Shown: positions 31,313 to 38,297 of the stretch, piece after piece
Layout of the letters: each line of letters starts with the position of its first letter
How positions within the stretch are numbered: position 1 is the first letter of the stretch
Origin: Bacteroidia bacterium
GTDB lineage: Bacteria; Bacteroidota; Bacteroidia; JANWJV01
DNA: 57,377 nucleotides
Reading direction: 5' to 3'
Assembly (NCBI GenBank): GCA_025451785.1
Contig: JANWJV010000051.1
Location: forward strand, 1 to 57,377
Notes under the pieces: generated by a model
Told to the model about the DNA's origin: nothing
The model's input: only the letters and a program-made list of their open reading frames with translations
The model's database searches: none
Position numbers and translations under genes: made by a program

Positions 31313-34300
31313 GTGAAGCATCTCCGCCAGGGCCTTCTCATCACCTTTTTGCTGTTTCCTTTGTTCCTCTTCCCCCAGGGAACCGACAACCGGCGCCAGG
31401 GTACGTATTATCCTTTTGGCGACACCCTGCGGCTCGACAGCCTCAGCATTGTTCCCGGAAGCCTGAACATCAACTATGGAAGTGGCAGGGTGCTGGATAC
31501 TTCGTTGTATAAAGTGAACTATCCCGGGAGCTATGTGGTGCTTGACAGGGCAAAGGTCTTCGCCGCCGATCCGGCCGAAGAAGGACTGAAGATCAGCTAC
31601 CGGGTACTTCCTTACAACCTCAGCAAGACAAGCGCGCGCAAAGATGTCGCCCTCATCAGGAAAGAGGCCGGACAACAAGACAAAAACCCTTTTGCCTATA
31701 GCGCGGAAAAAACCGCGCCCGATATTTTCAAGATGGAAGGCCTTACCAAGAGCGGCAGTCTTTCGCGTGGTGTGATGTTTGGCAATAACCAGGATGTGGT
31801 AGTGAACTCCAATCTTAACCTGCAGCTTTCAGGAAAGCTCAGCAATACTATGGACATTTCTCTGGTGGCGACGGACAACAATATTCCCATCCAGGCCGAC
31901 GGAAATACGCAGCAGCTTCAGGAGTTCGACAAAGTGTACATCCAGGTTTCGGAAAAGAACGCGAAGCTGATCGCCGGAGATTTTCAGCTGGCGAACCGCG
32001 ACAATTATTTCATGAAGTTCAATAAGAAGGCGCGCGGCATCAGCTTCAGCGCCGTGTCGGCGCCCGATGATAAAACAAAGAAAGGTGCCTGGCTGCTCGA
32101 CCTCAACGGGGCCGTATCGAAAGGAAAGTTCGCGCGCAACCAGGTGCAGGGCAGGGAAAGTAACCAGGGTCCTTACCGGCTTACCGGTGCCGAGAACGAA
32201 ACCTTCATCGTGGTGCTTTCAGGAACAGAGCAAGTGTACATTGATGGAAAACTGATGAAGCGCGGGCAGGACCAGGACTATGTGATCGATTACAACAACG
32301 CGGAGATCACATTTACTTCCAGGCAGCTGATCACCAAAGATAAACGCATCATCGTTGAGTTCCAGTATTCGGACCGCAACTACGCGCGCTCCCTTTTTCA
32401 TGTGGGCACGGGCTACGATACAAAAAAACTAAGCCTGCGTATTAACGCGTACTCGGAGCAGGACAGCAAGAACCAGCCATTACAGCAGCAGCTCGACGCG
32501 GAGCAAAAGAAACTGCTGGCCGATGCGGGTGACAGTCTGCAGCTGGCGGTATCGCCTTCGGCCGATAGTGTGGAGTTCAGTAACTCAGAAGTGCTCTATG
32601 CAAAGATCGACACCACAGTGAACTCTATCCTGTACAGCGGCGTGTTCCGTTATTCCACGAGTCCCGACAGCGCGCATTACCGGGTTCGCTTTTCCAACGT
32701 GGGGCAAGGCAAGGGCAATTACCGGCAAACAGCTTCTGCCGCTAACGGCAAGGTGTTCCTGTGGGTGGTGCCTGTAGCTGGAATTCCCCAGGGCGACCAT
32801 GAACCGGTGATCCTGCTGGTGTCGCCCAAGCAAAAGCAAATGCTGAGCATTGGTGCCAGCTATTTGCTTAACGCCAATAGCAAGCTGAGCATGGAGAGCG
32901 CGGTCAGCAATAACAACATCAATACATTTTCCACGAAGGATAAAGGCGATGATCAGGGCTTCGCGGGGCGTTTTCGTTTCGACAACTCTTTTCCGCTCTC
33001 GGGCGATACCATCGCGCCCTGGAAGCTGAACACAAGCGTTGGCTATGAATATGTGCAGAAGAACTTCGCGCCGGTAGAGCGTTTCCGCAGCGTGGAGTTC
33101 GAGCGGGATTGGAACCGTGCCTCTTCACTGCAATCGGAAGACCAGCATATTGGTTCTGCTATGCTTGCGCTTGTAAAAAAGACCAAGGCAAGGCTCGCGT
33201 ATTCTTTTAATCTTTTTGATGAGGCTGAGGCATACAAGGCCATGAAGCATGGGCTCAGCGGCGACTATCGCCAAAAGGGGTTCAAAGCTGACTTTGATGG
33301 CAGCTATCTGAATTCAGAGAACCCACTTACACGTACTGAATTCCTTCGTCACCGCGGCGGCGTTTCGCAACGCGTGGGCCCGTTTACCATTGGCGCGAAG
33401 GAAGCGCAGGAACAAAATCTCTTCAAAAATGTTTCCGATGGCATGTTGGGCGGGGCCTCTTATGGTTTCTTTGAGTGGGAGGGCTTCATCAGCAATGCGG
33501 ATACTTCCAGGAACCGCTACCTGGTGGGCTATAAAGAACGCAGCGACGAGGCAATGAAGAACAATGCGCTTTCTGCTTCCACCTTCGCGCGTGACCTCAG
33601 TTTTTCTACCGATCTGAAACTTGGAAAAGAACAAAGCCTCAAAGGCATTATCACCTGGCGTGAGCTGAGCATACGGGATACCTTGCTAAGCGGCCTGAAG
33701 CCCGACAACACGTTGGTGGGAAGGCTGGAACACAATGCCCGTTTTATGAAAGGGGCTGTGGTGACGAGCACTTTTTACGAGATCGGCTCTGGGCTGGAAG
33801 TGAAGAAGGAATTTTCTTACATCGAAGTGGCGGCAGGGCAGGGGATCTATGCCTGGAGCGACTTCAATAACAACGGTGTTCAAGAGCTAAACGAGTTTGT
33901 GGTGGCGGCATTCCCTGACCAGGCGAAATACATACGCGTGTTCACGCCAACGAACAATTTTATTTTCGAAAAAACGCTCACCAACCAGTTCAGCGAAGTA
34001 CTATATCTCAAACCGGCGGCCTTATGGCCCAGCGCCACGGGAATTAAGAAGGCAATCACCCTTTTCTCGAACCAAACAGCTTTCCGTCTCGACAAGAAGA
34101 CCACCAATACCGATCCGGCGGTTGCTTACAACCCATTCGCGAAGCAGGTGATGGATACTACTTTGCTTTCGCTCAACTCGTCACTGCGCAACACAGTGTA
34201 TTTCAACCAGAACAGTCCGGTGTTCGGCATCGATTACACATGGCAGGATACGCGCAACAAGAGCTCGCTCATCAATGGCTTTGATTCGCGCACCAACACC

Positions 34301-34819
34301 TATCACGAAGTAAGGGGCCGCTGGAACGTGACAAGGAAGTGGAGCACGCTTTTGGCCTATACCAATGGCCGCAAGCTCAGCAACTCGCAGTTCTTTACAT
34401 CACGCAACTACCAGATCCTTTATTTTGCCGCGGAACCGAAGCTCAGTTTTCAGCCCAACACTTCTTTCCGCGCGAGCCTTATCTTTAAGTACAGCGAAAA
34501 GCGCAACAGCGAAGAAGGCGGAGGGCAATTGGCGGTGATGCAGGACTACGGTACGGAGATCAAGTACAACGTATTGCAAAAAGGAAGCCTGCTGCTGCAG
34601 GCGCACTTCATACAGATCGATTACAATGACGCTGTGAACACTAACCTCGCTTACGAGATGCTCGATGGCCTGAAGATCGGGCAGAACATGACCTGGGGCT
34701 TGAGCTACCAGCGCAGCATCGCGGGCAATATGCAGATCAGTATCACTTACGACGGCAGAAGGTCAGAAGGAGTACCGGTGATCCACACCGGAGGCGCGGA
34801 GGTGCGTGCGTTCTTCTGA
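31313..34819 (+). CDS. Large predicted outer-membrane beta-barrel protein of unknown function
   Basis: 1168 aa from a GTG at 31313, giving a signal peptide (MKHLRQGLLITFLLFPLFLFPQG). The frame is open back to 30848, but that part is antisense to xth. After the signal: TYYPFGDTLRLDSLSIVPGSLNINY, a strand-rich domain (to about 120), then GLTKSGSLSRGVMFGNNQDVVVNS and many alternating amphipathic strands (LNLQLSGKLSNTMDISLVATDNN; DFQLANRDNYFMKFNK). The C-terminal third has repeated long strands with aromatic ends (YFNQNSPVFGIDYTW; GQNMTWGLSYQRS) and ends in RAFF, an aromatic end like the barrel-assembly signal. No plug, TonB box or known domain is recognised. It ends 2 nt from the convergent deoxyhypusine-synthase-like gene. 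Confidence 0.8.
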   Translation: MKHLRQGLLITFLLFPLFLFPQGTDNRRQGTYYPFGDTLRLDSLSIVPGSLNINYGSGRVLDTSLYKVNYPGSYVVLDRAKVFAADPAEEGLKISYRVLPYNLSKTSARKDVALIRKEAGQQDKNPFAYSAEKTAPDIFKMEGLTKSGSLSRGVMFGNNQDVVVNSNLNLQLSGKLSNTMDISLVATDNNIPIQADGNTQQLQEFDKVYIQVSEKNAKLIAGDFQLANRDNYFMKFNKKARGISFSAVSAPDDKTKKGAWLLDLNGAVSKGKFARNQVQGRESNQGPYRLTGAENETFIVVLSGTEQVYIDGKLMKRGQDQDYVIDYNNAEITFTSRQLITKDKRIIVEFQYSDRNYARSLFHVGTGYDTKKLSLRINAYSEQDSKNQPLQQQLDAEQKKLLADAGDSLQLAVSPSADSVEFSNSEVLYAKIDTTVNSILYSGVFRYSTSPDSAHYRVRFSNVGQGKGNYRQTASAANGKVFLWVVPVAGIPQGDHEPVILLVSPKQKQMLSIGASYLLNANSKLSMESAVSNNNINTFSTKDKGDDQGFAGRFRFDNSFPLSGDTIAPWKLNTSVGYEYVQKNFAPVERFRSVEFERDWNRASSLQSEDQHIGSAMLALVKKTKARLAYSFNLFDEAEAYKAMKHGLSGDYRQKGFKADFDGSYLNSENPLTRTEFLRHRGGVSQRVGPFTIGAKEAQEQNLFKNVSDGMLGGASYGFFEWEGFISNADTSRNRYLVGYKERSDEAMKNNALSASTFARDLSFSTDLKLGKEQSLKGIITWRELSIRDTLLSGLKPDNTLVGRLEHNARFMKGAVVTSTFYEIGSGLEVKKEFSYIEVAAGQGIYAWSDFNNNGVQELNEFVVAAFPDQAKYIRVFTPTNNFIFEKTLTNQFSEVLYLKPAALWPSATGIKKAITLFSNQTAFRLDKKTTNTDPAVAYNPFAKQVMDTTLLSLNSSLRNTVYFNQNSPVFGIDYTWQDTRNKSSLINGFDSRTNTYHEVRGRWNVTRKWSTLLAYTNGRKLSNSQFFTSRNYQILYFAAEPKLSFQPNTSFRASLIFKYSEKRNSEEGGGQLAVMQDYGTEIKYNVLQKGSLLLQAHFIQIDYNDAVNTNLAYEMLDGLKIGQNMTWGLSYQRSIAGNMQISITYDGRRSEGVPVIHTGGAEVRAFF

Positions 34820-34821
34820 TA

Positions 34822-35796
34822 TTACCAACCCAGGATCCAGGCGAAGATGAGCGGCGCTACAATAGTGGCATCGCTTTCCACAATGAACTTCGGTGTATGA
34901 ATATCCAGTTTACCCCAGGTGATCTTTTCGTTGGGCACAGCGCCTGAATAAGAACCGTAGCTGGTAGTGGAGTCGGATATCTGGCAGAAGTAGGCCCAGA
35001 AGGGAATGTTCTCCATGGCCATGTCCTGGTAAAGCATCGGCACCACACAGATGGGGAAATCGCCGGCAATACCGCCGCCGATCTGGAAGAAGCCCACGCC
35101 TTTGCCGCCCGAGTTCTTCACGTACCAGTCGCTCAGTGTGGCCATATATTCAATGCCCGACTTCATGGTGGAAGCCTTGATCTCGTTCTTGATCACGTAA
35201 GAAGCGAAGATATTGCCCATGGTGGAATCTTCCCAGCCCGGCACTACGATGGGTATGTTCTTCTTAGCAGCAGCAAGCATCCATGAATCCTCGGGAGGTA
35301 TTTCGTAGTACTGCTCCAGCACGCCGGAGAGCAGCATCTTGTACATGTACTCATGCGGGAAATAACGCTCTCCTTTATCGTTGGCATCTTTCCAAAGCTT
35401 ATGAATGTGTTTTTGCAAACGGCGGAACGCTTCCTCCTCGGGAATACAGGTATCAGTAACACGGTTATAGTGGTTTTCCAGGAGGTCCCACTCTTCTTTG
35501 GGGCTAAGGTCCCGGTAATTGGGAACACGCTTATAATGCGAATGCGCCACCAGGTTCATGATGTCCTCCTCCAGGTTGGCGCCGGTGCAGGAAATGATGC
35601 TCACCTTGTCCTTGCGGATCATCTCCGCCAGCGATTTGCCGAGCTCCGCGGTGCTCATCGCCCCGGCAAGCGTGATCATCATCTTGCCGCCGGCATCCAT
35701 ATGCGCCACATATCCTTTGGCGGCATCAACGAGTGCGGCGGAGTTAAAGTGCAGGTAATGTTTTTCGATGAATTGAGAGATAGGCCCCTTGCTCAT
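34822..35796 (-). CDS. Deoxyhypusine synthase-like protein
   Basis: 324 aa. It shows the DHS family layout: LAGAMSTAELG near the start, IISCTGANLEED, HEYMYKMLLSG, IVVPGWEDSTMGNIF, FFQIGGGIAGDFP, QISDSTTSYGSYSGA and a final NEKITWGK. Lys296 in TWGK is in the place of the catalytic lysine of eukaryotic DHS, and the NAD-type glycine block is intact, so it is probably an active spermidine/NAD-dependent aminobutyl transferase. Bacteria lack eIF5A, so the acceptor must differ; homospermidine synthesis is one known alternative in related proteins. It has its own -7 box, and a strong terminator separates it from the upstream type A gene. Confidence 0.88.
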   Translation of the reverse strand: MSKGPISQFIEKHYLHFNSAALVDAAKGYVAHMDAGGKMMITLAGAMSTAELGKSLAEMIRKDKVSIISCTGANLEEDIMNLVAHSHYKRVPNYRDLSPKEEWDLLENHYNRVTDTCIPEEEAFRRLQKHIHKLWKDANDKGERYFPHEYMYKMLLSGVLEQYYEIPPEDSWMLAAAKKNIPIVVPGWEDSTMGNIFASYVIKNEIKASTMKSGIEYMATLSDWYVKNSGGKGVGFFQIGGGIAGDFPICVVPMLYQDMAMENIPFWAYFCQISDSTTSYGSYSGAVPNEKITWGKLDIHTPKFIVESDATIVAPLIFAWILGW

Positions 35797-35821
35797 GATC
35801 TTTGTTTTTTTGATGACGATG

Positions 35822-35829
35822 CAAAAGTA
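35822..35829 (-). promoter_or_regulatory. -7 box (TACTTTTG) for the deoxyhypusine synthase-like gene
   Basis: Exact TAnnTTTG on the minus strand, 25 nt before the ATG at 35796; a T-rich stretch stands where the -33 TTTG would be. Confidence 0.55.
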
Positions 35830-35846
35830 ATTTTTAATGGGAAATA

Positions 35847-35878
35847 AAAAACCCTCCCGGATATCCGGGAGGGTTTTT
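35847..35878 (-). terminator. 32-bp perfect palindromic terminator
   Basis: AAAACCCTCCCGGAT and its exact complement meet at a central ATAT, with A and T runs at both ends. It starts 20 nt after the stop of the 448-aa type A gene and should insulate it from the gene downstream. Confidence 0.85.
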
Positions 35879-35898
35879 CTAAAGAAGGAAGACCTTAA

Positions 35899-37245
35899 TT
35901 AGTCAATAACGGTCATTTTCTTGGTCACGTTGAACTCGCCTGCTTTGAGGGTGTACATGTACACGCCTTTGTTCAGTGAGCTTACGTTGAAGTTGATGCT
36001 ATGAGAACCAGCAAGTTTGTTGCCTTCGTTGATGGTCATCACTTTTTTGCCGGTGATGTCGTGGATCTCGAGGCTCACAGGAGCGTTCGTCGGGATCATA
36101 TACTCGATCACGGTGTTGCCATTGGTGGGGTTCGGCATGGTTTGAGCCAGCATGATACCGCCGTTAGCAGTGTTTTCTTTGATACCTACAGTGGTAGAAG
36201 TTACTTTGTACCAGAGCTGGTGGTGCTCCAGGCCATAAGGCTTGGTGTACAGCCACATCGGGATCTCGTAACCGTTCCAGCCTTGTCCGTTAGCGTTGTA
36301 TTTTACGCTGGAGGGAACAATAGCTGACTCGTTCCAGTCACACTTGTTGGTTTTGAAAGGAGTACACTTGGTGTAGAGGGGCAGTGAGCTTGCGCCTTGC
36401 TCCTCGAAGCTGATGAAACGGAAGTCGTTCAGTTTCTTGCCACCGATAGAGTCACCCATGGTGTAAGCAACACCGGGTTTGAAGGCGAAAGAGCTGATAA
36501 GGATCTTGTTCGCGCCTACAGTGTAAACCGAAGGAAGTTTCACGATAAGGTCGGCAATGAACTTAGATGAGTCGTTAGTGGTAAGGGGAACTTTAACGGT
36601 CATCATGGTTGCAGTACCGGGGTTAGGTGAGTTGGTAGTGTAAACATACTTGGGGATCATGCAACGGAGCGTGTCGGTCTGGTAATCGCTCTGAAGCGTG
36701 GGCCAGGTGCCGGTAGTCCACTGTCCAACTACGTTAGAGCCAGTAGCGCCTGCGTAGTCAGCGAAGATCTTGAAGATCACGGTGTCAACTACGTTAGCGT
36801 TGGGGTTGGTCCTGTTGTAAACGTAGAGAAGGTCCAGTGAGTCAACGTCGTAACTGGTGAACTGGTTCCAGGTTATGCCGGGCTTCACTTGGAAGTCAAC
36901 CGACTTAACGTCAAGAATGTCCATCGCGTTGTGGATGCTTACATAATCCCAGGTGTTGCCGCCGTAAAGAGCGAGGGCAGAAGAATCGGGGAAAAGGTAA
37001 GAACCGTAAACAACAGCGCTCTGGTAAACGAACTCGCGGCTGTCGCCCCAGTTGATCCAGTACTCCTGGGTGGTGGCGGTGTTGGTCGGGTTAAGTTTGC
37101 CGGTAGCGTACCTAGACTTGTTAGGATTGAAAACTTTGGGCATTGGAACAGAATACTTGCCAGCAGAGGTCATAGGAAGGGGCTGCTGAGCAAACGCGGT
37201 AACGGCAAGAAATGCCATTGCCATGATCAGGGTAAGTTTTTTCAT
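35899..37245 (-). CDS. Secreted protein with T9SS type A sorting domain
   Basis: 448 aa. Signal MKKLTLIMAMAFLAVTAFAQ, then about 340 residues of strand-rich sequence without a domain I know (YWINWGDSREFVYQSAVVYG; SVDFQVKPGITWNQF; CMIPKYVYT). The C-terminal type A domain shows AQTMPNPTNGNTVIEY, IHDITGKKVMTI, LNKGVYMYTLKAG and TKKMTVID. It has the best promoter in the window (TTTG-N19-TACTTTTG) and a strong palindromic terminator, so it is a single-gene unit and probably well expressed. Confidence 0.88.
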   Translation of the reverse strand: MKKLTLIMAMAFLAVTAFAQQPLPMTSAGKYSVPMPKVFNPNKSRYATGKLNPTNTATTQEYWINWGDSREFVYQSAVVYGSYLFPDSSALALYGGNTWDYVSIHNAMDILDVKSVDFQVKPGITWNQFTSYDVDSLDLLYVYNRTNPNANVVDTVIFKIFADYAGATGSNVVGQWTTGTWPTLQSDYQTDTLRCMIPKYVYTTNSPNPGTATMMTVKVPLTTNDSSKFIADLIVKLPSVYTVGANKILISSFAFKPGVAYTMGDSIGGKKLNDFRFISFEEQGASSLPLYTKCTPFKTNKCDWNESAIVPSSVKYNANGQGWNGYEIPMWLYTKPYGLEHHQLWYKVTSTTVGIKENTANGGIMLAQTMPNPTNGNTVIEYMIPTNAPVSLEIHDITGKKVMTINEGNKLAGSHSINFNVSSLNKGVYMYTLKAGEFNVTKKMTVID

Positions 37246-37286
37246 GTTGGAAGTTTTTAGTTAATAATGTACTTTAAAAAGGACTT

Positions 37287-37317
37287 CAAAAGTAAAACAT
37301 ATAATTTACGTAACAAA
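37287..37317 (-). promoter_or_regulatory. Consensus Bacteroidota promoter of the 448-aa type A gene
   Basis: On the minus strand, TTTG (37317-37314), a 19-nt spacer, TACTTTTG (37294-37287). Both boxes are perfect and the spacer is in the usual range; the ATG is 41 nt downstream. Confidence 0.8.
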
Positions 37318-37401
37318 ATATTTTTTAGGATTTTAAGGATTGTCAGGCCCCCTCACTTAATGAGCGGCATTTTTAGTAAATGAGTGGTAGCTGACCCGGG
37401 C

Positions 37402-38286
37402 CTATTGTATACAGATCCGGCGGGTGCCGCTGAGCGCTCCCTCCTTAACCGTAAGGAAATAAACCCCTTTAGGGTATTGTCTCAGGTCAAGTTCCCCGCG
37501 TGAACCGTTTTGGGCCCCGCTGAGTATTGTTTCGCCCAATACATTACTTACGCGTATCTCCCGGTCTGAACTATTGCTGAACAGCAGGCTGAACAGACCA
37601 TTACCGGGGTTGGGAAACACTGAAAATGAGGGTTCTGCATCGATGGGCTGGATACCGTTCGCGACCGAAACATAGGCCAGGCTGTCGATCCCGATAAGGT
37701 CGCCATTACTGCCATTGGGCCCCGAATTGGTCACAAAATAGCGGAAAGCGAAGCGCCCGGGGATATTGCTGCCGCTAAGGCCGCTAATGGTAATGCTGTA
37801 CTTCTTCCAGTTGAAAGGATACCCTGTCGCGGTCAGGTTAGGGTTGATGCTGAGCAGGCGAATCGTGAAATCACCCGTGTCGGTAGGTGTGGTGCCCACA
37901 TTAACACTTGAACCGTTGAGGCTCATGCGAACTTCAAGCCTGTCAGGATAAATGCTGCCGCTGCTGTCTACAGTGCGCGTATAGAAGAAGAGCTGATCGC
38001 TGTTGTTGAAGTACATCTTGGGCGATAGCAGCCAGTTGCTTACCGTGCCGGTACCTGCCACGTTATTGAAGTTGGCGGAGATGAAATCGGAACCCGATTT
38101 AGGAGAAAAGCCCTGGGAGATAGAGCTGCCGTCGAACCAGCCGGTGCTGCCCAGCACGGGGCCGCTGCGGTTAACGGTATCCCATCCGGTGGGAATACCA
38201 CCTTCAAAATCTTCCGTGAACGATTGTGCGGACACGTTTGCGCAGAACAATACGAGCGGGAGAGCTTTGAAGAGTCCTTTTTTCAT
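37402..38286 (-). CDS. Choice-of-anchor J protein with T9SS type A sorting domain
   Basis: 294 aa. The signal (to VSAQ) is followed by the cleaved-adhesin/choice-of-anchor J domain: FTEDFEGGIPTGW, GSDFISANF, NWLLSPKMYF, FYTRTVDSSG and KYSITISGLSG. Such domains bind proteins or glycans in Bacteroidota adhesins and proteases. The type A CTD is PSFSVFPNPGNGLFSLLF, SNVLGETIL, KGVYFLTVK. The gene starts 11 nt after gcvP and may be transcribed with it. Confidence 0.9.
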   Translation of the reverse strand: MKKGLFKALPLVLFCANVSAQSFTEDFEGGIPTGWDTVNRSGPVLGSTGWFDGSSISQGFSPKSGSDFISANFNNVAGTGTVSNWLLSPKMYFNNSDQLFFYTRTVDSSGSIYPDRLEVRMSLNGSSVNVGTTPTDTGDFTIRLLSINPNLTATGYPFNWKKYSITISGLSGSNIPGRFAFRYFVTNSGPNGSNGDLIGIDSLAYVSVANGIQPIDAEPSFSVFPNPGNGLFSLLFSNSSDREIRVSNVLGETILSGAQNGSRGELDLRQYPKGVYFLTVKEGALSGTRRICIQ

Positions 38287-38297
38287 TTTTTCTTTTT

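Noticed and set aside
34822-35796. True deoxyhypusine synthase acting on eIF5A
   Set aside because: The window is bacterial and eIF5A is not a bacterial protein; only the fold and catalytic lysine are supported.
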